Below, one piece after another: positions 33,825 to 43,574 of a DNA stretch of 64,000 nt. Each line of letters starts with the position of its first letter. Within the stretch, counting starts at the first letter, position 1. The notes under the pieces are model-generated. The model was given only the letters and a program-made list of their open reading frames with translations, had not been told where the DNA came from and did no database searches. Source of the DNA: Vibrio chagasii (lineage in GTDB: Bacteria > Pseudomonadota > Gammaproteobacteria > Enterobacterales > Vibrionaceae). Both the position numbers and the translations under genes were made by a program. The stretch covers positions 2,334,089 through 2,398,088 of the forward strand of contig NZ_MSCI01000002.1 of assembly GCF_002954585.1 (NCBI RefSeq), given 5' to 3'.

Positions 33825-35549
33825 TTGATGCTGTTATTGACCAACCATATTGGCTACGAATCTTCGGCTCCTAAGCAAGCTATTCTACAGACAAAGAAAG
33901 CACGTTTATCAAGCTCCACTGTATTGCTCGTGTGTGCCGACAACCATATTACCGTGGGTAACTTCGACGTTGTAAAACAGGGTCGCGTAGCAAACTGGCA
34001 TCAAGGGCTATTCTTCACGATCGACTTCAGTTCATTCACAGAGAGCGGCCGTTACTACCTACGCTTTGACAACCTTCGTTCAGAAGTGTTTGAGATTGGT
34101 AATAACCTGCTAATGAACCACACATTTTCTGATGTGCTTCACTACTTTAAGTCTCAACGTTGTGGCGGCATTTTTGATAAAAAAGATCGCCAAGCCCAAA
34201 TTCTTGGCACCGACCGATACGTTGATGTGCATGGTGGTTGGTACGACGCATCAGGCGATGTAAGCAAGTATTTTAGCCACTTGTCGTATGGAAATTACCT
34301 AAATCCACAACAGATTCCAATGGTAGTTTGGAACATGCTTAAAAGCGTGCGCTTAACCAGCAACAATCCAGACTTCCCTAAATTCTCTATGACACGACTA
34401 ACGGAAGAAGCGCTATTCGGTGCTGATTTCTTAGTACGTATGCAAGACGCAGCCGGCTATTTTTACATGACTGTATTCGACAAGTGGAGCAAAGATATCA
34501 ACCAACGCGACATCTGCGCGTACTCCACTCAAGAAGGCCATAAATCAACAGACTTGCAAGCAGGCTACCGACAAGGAGCAGGCGTGGCTATTGCCGCACT
34601 TGCCGCAGCGTCTGAACTAGACATATCGGGTAGCTACTCGAGCCAAACCTACCTTGATACTGCGACCAAAGGTTACTGGCACCTAAAAGAATACAACTTG
34701 CAGTACCTAAACAATGGTGAAGAGAACATCATTGATGAGTATTGCGCCCTACTCGCGGCCAATGAGCTTTACCGAGTAACACAAGACGAACAATACCTTT
34801 CAGAAGCCAGAACTTGGGCTACGAGATTGAGCGCCCGTCAGCAATCTGATGATTCATTTGAACACTTCTGGTCAGCTAATGCTGATGGCTCTCGCCCATA
34901 CTTCCACGCCGCGGAAGCTGGGTTACCAGTGATAGCCCTGTGCGAATACATCAATAATGAAACTGACGCAGAGCTGAAAGAACAAGCTCGCACCGTTGTT
35001 GAACAAGCATGTCAGTTCGAAATCAAAATCACAGATAAAGTCACCAACCCATTTGGCTACCCAAGACAGTACGTTAAGAGTGTTGATGGTGAGAAGCGCG
35101 ATGCATTCTTCGTCGCTCAGAAGAACGAAACCGGCTACTGGTGGCAAGGCGAAAACGCTCGCCTTGGTTCAATCGCAACCATGGCTTACCTCGTTCAACC
35201 ACACATTACAGATCGCGACTTGCAGGAACGCTTGATCCAGCTTTCACAGAACAGCCTCGACTGGATCTTAGGCCTCAACCCTTACCACATGTGCATGCTT
35301 GATGGTCACGGTCATAACAACCCTGACTACTTACCTCAGCTTGGTTTTTTCAATGCCAAAGGCGGTATCTGTAACGGCATTACCGCCGGCTTTGAAGATG
35401 ATCAAGACATTGCGTTCAATCCACCAGCACAAAAAGATGACATGCTTCAAAACTGGCGCTGGGGCGAACAATGGATCCCTCACGGTGCATGGTTCCTATT
35501 GGCAACCGCTGCGCAATTCAATTACCTAGCACAACGTAAGGAGCAATAA
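33825..35549 (+). CDS. GH9 family glucosaminidase / chitodextrin-type hydrolase
   Basis: A 574-residue cytoplasmic glycoside hydrolase with no signal peptide. An N-terminal Ig-like CelD_N domain (about 1-90) precedes an (alpha/alpha)6 GH9 domain. The catalytic-base region reads GGWYDASGDVSKYFSH (about 136-151). The C-terminal part has LGLNPYHMCMLDGHGHNNPDY. GH9 enzymes at this locus in Vibrionaceae have been described as exo-beta-glucosaminidases acting on partly deacetylated chitooligosaccharides, despite older cellulase annotations. Cytoplasmic location and the operon fit that role. Confidence 0.88.
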   Translation: MMLLLTNHIGYESSAPKQAILQTKKARLSSSTVLLVCADNHITVGNFDVVKQGRVANWHQGLFFTIDFSSFTESGRYYLRFDNLRSEVFEIGNNLLMNHTFSDVLHYFKSQRCGGIFDKKDRQAQILGTDRYVDVHGGWYDASGDVSKYFSHLSYGNYLNPQQIPMVVWNMLKSVRLTSNNPDFPKFSMTRLTEEALFGADFLVRMQDAAGYFYMTVFDKWSKDINQRDICAYSTQEGHKSTDLQAGYRQGAGVAIAALAAASELDISGSYSSQTYLDTATKGYWHLKEYNLQYLNNGEENIIDEYCALLAANELYRVTQDEQYLSEARTWATRLSARQQSDDSFEHFWSANADGSRPYFHAAEAGLPVIALCEYINNETDAELKEQARTVVEQACQFEIKITDKVTNPFGYPRQYVKSVDGEKRDAFFVAQKNETGYWWQGENARLGSIATMAYLVQPHITDRDLQERLIQLSQNSLDWILGLNPYHMCMLDGHGHNNPDYLPQLGFFNAKGGICNGITAGFEDDQDIAFNPPAQKDDMLQNWRWGEQWIPHGAWFLLATAAQFNYLAQRKEQ

Positions 35550-35551
35550 TA

Positions 35552-36436
35552 ATGACGCTTTATTACGTAGGTATTGATGGTGGCGGCACCTCTTGTCGTG
35601 CTCGTATTCGCGATGACCAAGGCACACTCATTGGTGAAGCGAAAAGTGGCAGCGCTAACATCCTTTTGGGTGTTGATGTGGCGATGAGCTCAATTGTTGA
35701 TGCTATTGCTCAAGCGGCGCAGCAAGGGCAACTCGATTCAAGTCATTTTTCAAATATGCATGTCGGCCTGGCGCTGGCTGGTGCTGAGCAAAAGTCAGCA
35801 TGGTTCGACTTCATGGCACAACCGCACCCTTTCGCCAGCATGACGCTCAACACTGACGCTTATGGTGCTTGCATTGGTGCCCACAACGGCCAAAACGGTG
35901 CCATCATGATAGGTGGAACAGGCTCATGCGGCATCTACCTAAAAGATGGTGAGCAACATGTCGTTGGTGGCCGTGAGTTTCCAATTTCCGACCAAGGTGG
36001 TGGCGCGGTGATGGGTCTTCGTTTGATTCAACAAGTCCTACTGGCAGAAGATGGCATTCGCAACAAGACACCACTGACTCAACACGTAATGAACCACTTT
36101 AGCAATGATGTTGATGCCATCGTCGAATGGTCAAAAGGCGCCATTCCAAAAGACTACGGTCAATTCTCACCAGTGATTTTTCAACTGGCTAACGAAGGCG
36201 ATGAGCTAGCTATCGAGATGCTCAAGCAAACCGCCGCTGATATCGAAATGTTTGTACTAGCACTGCATCGCAAAGGTGCAGACAAGGTGTGCCTAATGGG
36301 AAGTATCGCAGAACGTATTCTCAACTTGCTATCACCACCAGTACAACAATGGATCGTTGAACCTCAATTTGACGCTATCGAAGGCGCATTGATGTTTGCC
36401 GGAAAACCACAACACAACTTGTATCAACAGGCTTAG
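35552..36436 (+). CDS. GlcNAc/GlcN kinase, BadF/BadG family
   Basis: A 294-residue ASKHA-fold ATP-dependent kinase. The phosphate-1 motif YYVGIDGGGTSCRARI is at about 3-18. The GAIMIGGTGSCGIYL and SDQGGGAVMGLRL motifs follow. In Vibrio these enzymes (GspK type) phosphorylate GlcNAc or GlcN released inside the cell. It has a 2-nt gap after the GH9 gene and 12 nt before the GH20 gene, so the three are translationally close. Confidence 0.88.
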   Translation: MTLYYVGIDGGGTSCRARIRDDQGTLIGEAKSGSANILLGVDVAMSSIVDAIAQAAQQGQLDSSHFSNMHVGLALAGAEQKSAWFDFMAQPHPFASMTLNTDAYGACIGAHNGQNGAIMIGGTGSCGIYLKDGEQHVVGGREFPISDQGGGAVMGLRLIQQVLLAEDGIRNKTPLTQHVMNHFSNDVDAIVEWSKGAIPKDYGQFSPVIFQLANEGDELAIEMLKQTAADIEMFVLALHRKGADKVCLMGSIAERILNLLSPPVQQWIVEPQFDAIEGALMFAGKPQHNLYQQA

Positions 36437-36448
36437 CAGGGAAGTTAT

Positions 36449-38383
36449 ATGAATTATCGCATCGACTTAGCTGTTCTTTCTGAACAAAAAAATAACTGCC
36501 GATTTGGCCTTACGGTACATAACTTAAGTGATCTTGACGTTACAGATTGGTCACTCCACTTTGCGTTTGACCGATTCATCCTTCCAGAGAGTCTGTCGCA
36601 AGGCGAATTAACTCAGGTAGGAAGCTTTTGTTCTTACCAGCCAAGTGCCACCGTATTAAAGGCGAACAACCATTACTATTTAGAATTCAGTATTCAAAGT
36701 GCCCCATTCCGTTTCTATTCTGATGGTCTCAATGACGCCTTTATCCAAACGCATAACCAAGGCGAAACCTCGGTACTGCCAGTAGCAATATCGCCAATAG
36801 TGCTAGCTTCACCATATCGTGAGCGCAGCCAAATCCCAGAAGTAGATGCGGCAGCGATAGCACTGATACCCCAACCGAATCAATTCGAGCTGAAGCAAGG
36901 CAGCTTCGCACTGAACAAAGCATGCAAAGTTGAAGTTCAGTCTCACTTGGCCGAGAAAGCCAGTGCTTGGCTACAACAAGAATTACTGACTACGTTTGAG
37001 CTAGCGGTTTCAACAGAACTATCACCAGAAGCTAGCGGAGACATTGTATTTCGCAGCAACCCGACTTTAGATGAAGCCGAGTACAAGCTAAAGATCACAG
37101 CCCAGCAAGTAGTCGTAGAATCAGGCAGTCAATCAGGCTTCACGCATGCCGTTGCCAGCTTAATCCAATTGGTTCAACAACAAGATGCTGAACACTTCTT
37201 TGTGCCATGTTGCAAAATCGCCGATCAACCTCGTTTCAAATACCGCGGCATGATGTTGGATTGCGCACGTCACTTCCACTCTGTGGAGCAAGTCAAGCGA
37301 TTAATCAACCAACTGGCGCACTACAAATTCAACGTTTTTCATTGGCACCTAACCGATGATGAAGGTTGGAGAATCGAGATTAAGCGACTACCTCAGCTAA
37401 CAGAAATTGGAGCTTGGCGTGGTCCTGACCACGCATTAGAACCGCAATACACCCACATTGCAGAGAATTATGGCGGCTTCTACACACAACAACAGATTCG
37501 CGAAGTTATTGAATACGCAGAGCAACGCAGCATCACGGTGATCCCTGAGATCGATATCCCGGGACACTGCCGCGCCGCGATCAAATCGCTGCCTGACATG
37601 TTGGTAGAGCAAGCGGACACCACTCAATACAAGAGCATTCAGCACTACAACGACAATGTACTAAACCCAGGTTTATCGGGTACTTATCAGTTCTTAGATA
37701 TCGTTATTGAAGAAGTCGCTGAACTCTTCCCGAGTGAATTAATTCACATGGGCGCAGACGAAGTGCCACCTGGAGTTTGGACCAACAGCCCAGCAGCTCA
37801 AGCACTGATGAAAGAGCATCAATACCAAGACAGCAAAGACCTACAAGGCCACCTATTCCGCTATGCCGAGAACAAACTTAAGCAGCTAGGCAAACGTATG
37901 GTGGGCTGGGAAGAGGCACAACACGGCGACAAGGTGAGTAAAGAGACCATCATCTACTCTTGGCTCAGCGAAGAAGCCGCCGTGAACTGTGCTCGCCAAG
38001 GCTTTGATGTGGTTCTGCAACCGGCACAATTTACTTATCTCGACATGGCCCAAGATTATGCACCGGAAGAGCCGGGCGTAGATTGGGCTGCCGTTATCCC
38101 ATTAGAACAAGCTTATACCTACGAAGCGCTTGCTGAGATATCCGACACCGACCCAATTCGTAAGCGGATCCGCGGAATTCAGTGTGCTCTATGGTGTGAG
38201 ATCGTCACCAACCAAAAGCGCATGGATTACATGGTATTCCCAAGAATTAGCGCTTTAGCTGAAGGATGTTGGACACATAAAAACAACCGAAACTGGCTAG
38301 ATTACCTATCTCGCCTGAAGGGTCACTTGCCGCTACTCGACAGACTCAATGTTGATTACCGCAACCCTTGGAAAGCTGAATAA
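36449..38383 (+). CDS. GH20 beta-N-acetylhexosaminidase (cytoplasmic)
   Basis: A 644-residue enzyme removing GlcNAc from chitooligosaccharides. The N-terminal region is an Ig-like domain and then the GH20b domain. The catalytic TIM barrel starts at PRFKYRGMMLDCARHFH (about 257-273) and has the acid/base pair in LIHMGADEVPPG. The Trp-rich substrate pocket includes GWEEAQHG and YSWLSEEA. No signal peptide is present, so it works on imported sugar. It complements the phosphorylase encoded next. Confidence 0.93.
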   Translation: MNYRIDLAVLSEQKNNCRFGLTVHNLSDLDVTDWSLHFAFDRFILPESLSQGELTQVGSFCSYQPSATVLKANNHYYLEFSIQSAPFRFYSDGLNDAFIQTHNQGETSVLPVAISPIVLASPYRERSQIPEVDAAAIALIPQPNQFELKQGSFALNKACKVEVQSHLAEKASAWLQQELLTTFELAVSTELSPEASGDIVFRSNPTLDEAEYKLKITAQQVVVESGSQSGFTHAVASLIQLVQQQDAEHFFVPCCKIADQPRFKYRGMMLDCARHFHSVEQVKRLINQLAHYKFNVFHWHLTDDEGWRIEIKRLPQLTEIGAWRGPDHALEPQYTHIAENYGGFYTQQQIREVIEYAEQRSITVIPEIDIPGHCRAAIKSLPDMLVEQADTTQYKSIQHYNDNVLNPGLSGTYQFLDIVIEEVAELFPSELIHMGADEVPPGVWTNSPAAQALMKEHQYQDSKDLQGHLFRYAENKLKQLGKRMVGWEEAQHGDKVSKETIIYSWLSEEAAVNCARQGFDVVLQPAQFTYLDMAQDYAPEEPGVDWAAVIPLEQAYTYEALAEISDTDPIRKRIRGIQCALWCEIVTNQKRMDYMVFPRISALAEGCWTHKNNRNWLDYLSRLKGHLPLLDRLNVDYRNPWKAE

Positions 38384-38509
38384 AACAAACCACAGCACAC
38401 TCCCAGCGAGTGATTGCTGACTCAAATTAAGGTGCTCAGTCCAATCAAACTCAGCATCACTATTTAAAAATTAGCTGCATAGATGCAGTTTGTTAAAAAG
38501 GAAATGACA

Positions 38510-40915
38510 ATGAAATACGGCTATTTCGATAACGACAATCGCGAATACGTCATCACTCGCCCTGATGTACCAGCACCTTGGACTAACTACCTAGGTACTG
38601 AAAAGTTTTGTACTGTAATTTCGCACAATGCGGGCGGTTACTCGTTCTACAATTCTCCGGAATACAACCGTGTTACTAAATTCCGTCCAAACGGCACCTT
38701 TGACCGCCCAGGACACTATGTTTACCTGCGTGATGATGAAACTGGTGACTACTGGTCTATCTCTTGGCAGCCAGTGGCAAAAAGCCTAGATGAAGCAAAC
38801 TACGAAGTTCGTCACGGCCTGTCATACTCAAAGTTCAAATGTGAATACAGCGGTATTACCGCAACCAAAACGCTATTCGTACCTAAGGGCGAAGATGCAG
38901 AAGTTTGGGACGTTGTACTAAAGAACAACACTGATAAGCCACGTACTATCAGCACATTCTCATTTGTAGAGTTCTCCTTCAGCCACATTCAATCAGACAA
39001 CCAAAACCACCAGATGTCTCTGTACTCTGCGGGCACGTCTTACCAAGAAGGTGTGTTGGAATACGATCTGTACTACAACACTAACGACTTTGAAGGCTTC
39101 TACTACTTAGCATCAACCTTCTCACCAGACAGCTACGACGGCCAGCGTGACAACTTCCTTGGCATGTACCGCGATGAAGCAAACCCAATTGCGGTTGAAA
39201 ACGGTAAATGTTCGAACAGCGCTCAAACCTGTTACAACCACTGTGGCTCTCTGCATAAGCAATTCACCATTCAACCAGGTGAAGAAGTTCGCTTTGCTTA
39301 CGTACTAGGTATCGGCAAAGGCAACGGTGAGCGCCTACGTGAAAAGTACCAAGACACAGCAAACGTAGATGCTGCGTTCCAAGGTATCAAAGATCACTGG
39401 GACGAGCGTTGCAATAAGTTCCAAGTTAAGTCTCCAAACGAAGGCTTAGACACCATGATCAACACCTGGACACTATACCAAGCAGAAACCTGTGTAGTGT
39501 GGTCACGCTTTGCATCATTCATTGAAGTAGGCGGCCGTACTGGTCTTGGCTACCGTGATACCGCTCAGGACGCTATTTCAGTACCTCACGCTAACCCAGC
39601 GATGACTCGTAAACGTATCGTCGATCTACTACGCGGCCAGGTAAAAGCTGGCTACGGTCTACACCTATTCGATCCAGACTGGTTCGATCCAGAGAAAGCA
39701 GACGTTGAGCCATCGAAGTCACCAACGGTAGTGCCGACTCCATCAGACGACGATAAGATCCACGGCATTGAAGATACTTGTTCTGATGATCATCTATGGA
39801 TCGTTCCGACCATCATCAAATACGTAATGGAAACCGGTGAACATAAGTTCTTTGATGAAGTAATTCCTTACGCAGACGGCGGTGAAGCGACTGTTTACGA
39901 ACACATGAAAGCAGCACTGAACTTCTCTGCAGAATATGTTGGTCAAACAGGTATCTGTAAAGGTCTTCGTGCTGACTGGAACGACTGCTTGAACCTTGGT
40001 GGTGGTGAGTCGTCAATGGTTTCATTCCTTCACTTCTGGGCACTACAAGAGTTCTTAGACCTTGCTAAGTTCCGTAACAACGACGCTGATGTTGCTAAAT
40101 ACACAGAAATGGCAGCGAACGTACGTGAAGCGTGTGAAACACACCTTTGGGATGAAGAAGGCGGTTGGTACATCCGTGGTCTAACCAAAAATGGTGACAA
40201 GATCGGTACTGCTCAACAAGCAGAAGGTCGTGTACACCTTGAGTCAAACACACTAGCCGTTCTGTCTGGTGCGGTTTCTCAAGAGCGTGGTGAGAAAGCG
40301 ATGGATGCAGTCGATGAGAACCTATTCTCTGAATACGGCCTACACCTAAACTCTCCATCATTCGCGACACCAAACGATGATATCGGCTTCGTCACTCGCG
40401 TTTATCAAGGCGTAAAAGAGAATGGTGCAATCTTCTCTCACCCGAACCCATGGGCTTGGGTAGCAGAAGCGAAACTTGGTCGTGGTGACCGTGCAATGAA
40501 ATTCTACGATGCACTTAACCCATACAACCAAAACGACATGATTGAAACACGTTACGCAGAACCATACTCGTACGTGCAGTTCATCATGGGTAAAGACCAC
40601 CAAGACCACGGCCGTGCAAATCACCCATGGTTAACCGGTACCTCTGGTTGGGCTTACTTTGCGGTAACCAACTTCATTCTTGGTGTTCGTACAGGCTTTG
40701 AAGGCTTAACCGTAGATCCTTGTATCCCAACAGGTTGGCCAGAGTTTGAAGTGACTCGTCAATGGCGCGGTGCGACATACAACATCACGGTACAGAACCC
40801 GAATGCAGTAAGCAAAGGGGTTGCCTCTATCACTATCAACGGTGAGTCAGTAGAAGGTGCAATCCCAGTTCAAGCAGAAGGCAGCGTGAACGATGTTGTC
40901 GTTGTTCTAGGCTAG
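38510..40915 (+). CDS. chbP: Chitobiose phosphorylase (GH94)
   Basis: An 801-residue cytoplasmic enzyme that splits (GlcNAc)2 with phosphate into GlcNAc-1-P and GlcNAc, saving an ATP. It starts MKYGYFDNDNREYVITRPD, as does the V. proteolyticus enzyme. The N-terminal beta-sandwich precedes the (alpha/alpha)6 barrel. The general-acid Asp region is LRADWNDCLNLGGGESSM. A start 27 nt upstream is in frame, but the site AAGGAA before 38510 supports the shorter form, as does the family length. The mutase encoded next accepts its product. Confidence 0.95.
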   Translation: MKYGYFDNDNREYVITRPDVPAPWTNYLGTEKFCTVISHNAGGYSFYNSPEYNRVTKFRPNGTFDRPGHYVYLRDDETGDYWSISWQPVAKSLDEANYEVRHGLSYSKFKCEYSGITATKTLFVPKGEDAEVWDVVLKNNTDKPRTISTFSFVEFSFSHIQSDNQNHQMSLYSAGTSYQEGVLEYDLYYNTNDFEGFYYLASTFSPDSYDGQRDNFLGMYRDEANPIAVENGKCSNSAQTCYNHCGSLHKQFTIQPGEEVRFAYVLGIGKGNGERLREKYQDTANVDAAFQGIKDHWDERCNKFQVKSPNEGLDTMINTWTLYQAETCVVWSRFASFIEVGGRTGLGYRDTAQDAISVPHANPAMTRKRIVDLLRGQVKAGYGLHLFDPDWFDPEKADVEPSKSPTVVPTPSDDDKIHGIEDTCSDDHLWIVPTIIKYVMETGEHKFFDEVIPYADGGEATVYEHMKAALNFSAEYVGQTGICKGLRADWNDCLNLGGGESSMVSFLHFWALQEFLDLAKFRNNDADVAKYTEMAANVREACETHLWDEEGGWYIRGLTKNGDKIGTAQQAEGRVHLESNTLAVLSGAVSQERGEKAMDAVDENLFSEYGLHLNSPSFATPNDDIGFVTRVYQGVKENGAIFSHPNPWAWVAEAKLGRGDRAMKFYDALNPYNQNDMIETRYAEPYSYVQFIMGKDHQDHGRANHPWLTGTSGWAYFAVTNFILGVRTGFEGLTVDPCIPTGWPEFEVTRQWRGATYNITVQNPNAVSKGVASITINGESVEGAIPVQAEGSVNDVVVVLG

Positions 40916-40940
40916 TCACGCTACTTAACCAACCACTCTT

Positions 40941-40965
40941 GCCTCAAGCCTATTGGGTTTGAGGC
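40941..40965 (+). repeat. Intercistronic hairpin between chbP and the mutase
   Basis: GCCTCAA/TTGAGGC with inner CC/GG pairing forms a stable stem-loop in the 73-nt gap. No T-run follows. Confidence 0.55.
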
Positions 40966-40988
40966 AAAGAGACTAAAAGGATTTTCTA

Positions 40989-42401
40989 ATGATTAAATTT
41001 GGTACAGGTGGCTGGCGCGCTTTCATTGGTGAAGAGTTCACCAGAGAGAACGTTCGCCTTGTGGCACAGGCGCTGGCAAACATCATCAAAAATGAAGATG
41101 CAGCTAAAAACGGATTTGTGATCGGTTATGACCGTCGCTTTCTTTCCGATAAAGCTGCATGTTGGTTTGCTGAAGTATTAGCCGCTAACAGCATCAAAGT
41201 CAGCTTCATCGATAAGTTTGTTCCAACCCCTATCGTAATGTTCCAAGCAAAAGAGATGGGCTGCACTTACTCGGCATGTATTACCGCTTCTCACAACCCA
41301 GCGGATTACAACGGCATCAAGGTGTTTATTGAAGGTGGTCGTGATGCTGATGAGATCATCACAGAGAAGATCGAACAGCAGATCGCAACTCTAACCAACG
41401 AAGACGTTATCCGTGTCGACTTCGAACAAGCGTTGAACGACAAAGAGATCGAAATCATCAACCCAATGAACGACTTTGTTGATTCGATCATTAACTTCAT
41501 CGACATCGAGTCGATCAAGAAAGCGAACCTACGCGTACTGATTGACCCTATGTTTGGTGTAGCGAAGAACGCCCTACAAACGGTTCTTATCAATGGACGT
41601 TGTGATGTCGACGTGATCAACGATGGTAAAAACCCAGACTTTGGTGGATTAATGCCATCACCAAGCGCAGCTACGCTCTATCGCTTGAAGCACTTGGTTG
41701 CCGCTGAAGGGTATGACATCGGTATTGGTACCGATGGCGATGCCGACCGCTTAGGTATTATCGATGAGAAAGGTAGCTTCATTCACCCTAACGAAGTGCT
41801 ATTACTGCTTTACTACTACTTGTTGGAATACAAAGGCTGGAAAGGATCGGTAGTTCGCAATATCGCAACGACTCACCTACTCGATAAAGTGGCAGCCGAT
41901 CATGGTGAGAAGAGCTTTGAGGTTCCAGTAGGCTTTAAGCATATCAGCTCGCAAATGGAAGCCGACGACTCTCTGATTGGTGGTGAAAGTTCGGGTGGTT
42001 TAACCATTCGTGGCCACATCAAAGGTAAAGACGGTGTCTTCGCATCTAGCCTACTGGTTGAGATGATCAGTGTAACGGGTAAGAAATTGTCTGAATTACT
42101 TGATGAAATCTACTCGAAGTATGGCTATGCCTACACCGCGGAAGGCGATTGCAAGTTCAAACCTTCAAAAAAAGAAGCGCTCTACACCAAGATCTACGTA
42201 GAGAAGCAACTACCTGAGTTTGAGTATGATATTGAAAAAGTCAGCTATGAAGATGGCGCCAAGGTGTACTTTAAGAATGGTGGCTGGGTTATTGCTCGTT
42301 TCTCTGGAACAGAGCCTTTACTGCGAATCTTCGCTGAAATGGAAGATAAAGAGACTGCAGAGCGTGTTCTTCAAAAAGTGAAAGACTTCCTCTCTCTATA
42401 G
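40989..42401 (+). CDS. Phosphohexomutase of the chb operon (GlcNAc-1-P to GlcNAc-6-P)
   Basis: A 470-residue alpha-D-phosphohexomutase. The phospho-serine loop is ITASHNPADYNG (about 98-109), the metal loop GIGTDGDADRLG, the sugar loop GGESSGG, and the C-terminal phosphate loop RFSGTEPLLRIFAE. Position after chbP suggests it converts GlcNAc-1-P to GlcNAc-6-P for entry to NagA/NagB. Annotation elsewhere as phosphoglucomutase or phosphomannomutase reflects family, not tested specificity. It is the last gene of the operon. Confidence 0.9.
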   Translation: MIKFGTGGWRAFIGEEFTRENVRLVAQALANIIKNEDAAKNGFVIGYDRRFLSDKAACWFAEVLAANSIKVSFIDKFVPTPIVMFQAKEMGCTYSACITASHNPADYNGIKVFIEGGRDADEIITEKIEQQIATLTNEDVIRVDFEQALNDKEIEIINPMNDFVDSIINFIDIESIKKANLRVLIDPMFGVAKNALQTVLINGRCDVDVINDGKNPDFGGLMPSPSAATLYRLKHLVAAEGYDIGIGTDGDADRLGIIDEKGSFIHPNEVLLLLYYYLLEYKGWKGSVVRNIATTHLLDKVAADHGEKSFEVPVGFKHISSQMEADDSLIGGESSGGLTIRGHIKGKDGVFASSLLVEMISVTGKKLSELLDEIYSKYGYAYTAEGDCKFKPSKKEALYTKIYVEKQLPEFEYDIEKVSYEDGAKVYFKNGGWVIARFSGTEPLLRIFAEMEDKETAERVLQKVKDFLSL

Positions 42402-42477
42402 GCTTATAGAGTGCAGCAGTTTTGTATGGGACTTAACAAACCACTGCCTTGTTAAAGCCTATAGGTGAAGAACTCTT

Positions 42478-42511
42478 GCCCAGTACTTTGCTGAAAGTAC
42501 TGGGCTTTTTT
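42478..42511 (+). terminator. Intrinsic terminator of the chb operon
   Basis: The perfect 12-bp stem GCCCAGTACTTT/AAAGTACTGGGC has a GCTG loop followed by six T residues. A separate inverted repeat (CTATAGGCTT at 42396-42405 and AAGCCTATAG at 42455-42464) overlaps the stop codon. Confidence 0.92.
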
Positions 42512-42545
42512 ATGACTGAGTTTTCAGCTCAGCAACTAAGCCAAA

Positions 42546-43574
42546 TTAAAATGCCAACACACCTTTAGTATCTACCTTCACGGTTACAGGCATGCCAACT
42601 TCTAGTGCTTCCGACGAGGTCGCCAGTAGCTTTTGACCATTAGCTTCAATCACATAACGACAATGGTCGCCCATGAATTGCTGCTCCAATACCGACAAGT
42701 TACTCTCTGTATCGTGGCTCGCGACGATGTGCTGAGGTCGCAGTAACAATGCACACTCAGAGCCAACATCAATTTCCGTTTGCGCTTTTGCTTCCACTAA
42801 GCCCAAGCTGGTTTCGAATTCATTGTCTGAAATACGCTGAGCATTTAAGTAACTACCACCACCTAAGAAATCAGCCACAAACTTGCTTGATGGGTGGAAA
42901 TACAGCTCAGATGCTGAACCATACTGTTCAATCACACCATGGTTCATTACGGCCATTTTATCCGCAAAGGCAAACGCTTCTTCACGACTGTGAGTAACAA
43001 AAATAGCGGTCACGCCCTGCTTCTTAAAGATCTTGCGGATCTGAGAAATCAACTCATGACGAACTTGGGTATCAATGTTCGAGAACGGTTCATCGAGTAG
43101 CAGTAGATCAGGCTTATAAGCCAAAGAACGAGCAATAGCGACACGTTGCTGCTGTCCACCAGACAACTGATGAGGGTAACGCTCACCATATTGATCAAGG
43201 TGAACCAGCTCTAGCATCTCTTTCACTTTTGCTTTCTTGTCTTGCTCAGACATATCACGCAGGCCAAATGCTATATTCTGATTAACCGTCAGGTGCGGAA
43301 ACAGCGCATAGTCTTGGAAGATCATGCCGATGTTACGTTGCTCTGGTGGTAACCAATTCTTACCATCATCAATAGTCTGACAGTTAAGATTCATTACCCC
43401 GTGACTCAACGGAAGTAATCCAGCAATCGCCTTTAGTAAGGTTGTTTTACCACAACCACTAGCGCCAAGCAGACATACGATCTCGCCATGCTCAACTTCA
43501 AGAGAAAGCGACTCGAGAACCGTTTGAGACTCATACTTACAAGTCAGATCTTTAATAGATAATGCGCAGCTCAT
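42546..43574 (-). CDS. fbpC: FbpC, ferric iron ABC importer ATPase
   Basis: A 342-residue nucleotide-binding protein of the CUT1/FbpC type. Walker A is GASGCGKTT (about 37-45), the signature LSGGQQQRVA, Walker B LLLLDEPFSNID, and the switch VTHSREEAFAF. The C-terminal TOBE-like regulatory domain is at about 240-342. The start overlaps the fbpB stop by one base (TAATG), so translation is probably coupled. It powers uptake of free ferric iron delivered by FbpA. Confidence 0.92.
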   Translation of the reverse strand: MSCALSIKDLTCKYESQTVLESLSLEVEHGEIVCLLGASGCGKTTLLKAIAGLLPLSHGVMNLNCQTIDDGKNWLPPEQRNIGMIFQDYALFPHLTVNQNIAFGLRDMSEQDKKAKVKEMLELVHLDQYGERYPHQLSGGQQQRVAIARSLAYKPDLLLLDEPFSNIDTQVRHELISQIRKIFKKQGVTAIFVTHSREEAFAFADKMAVMNHGVIEQYGSASELYFHPSSKFVADFLGGGSYLNAQRISDNEFETSLGLVEAKAQTEIDVGSECALLLRPQHIVASHDTESNLSVLEQQFMGDHCRYVIEANGQKLLATSSEALEVGMPVTVKVDTKGVLAF

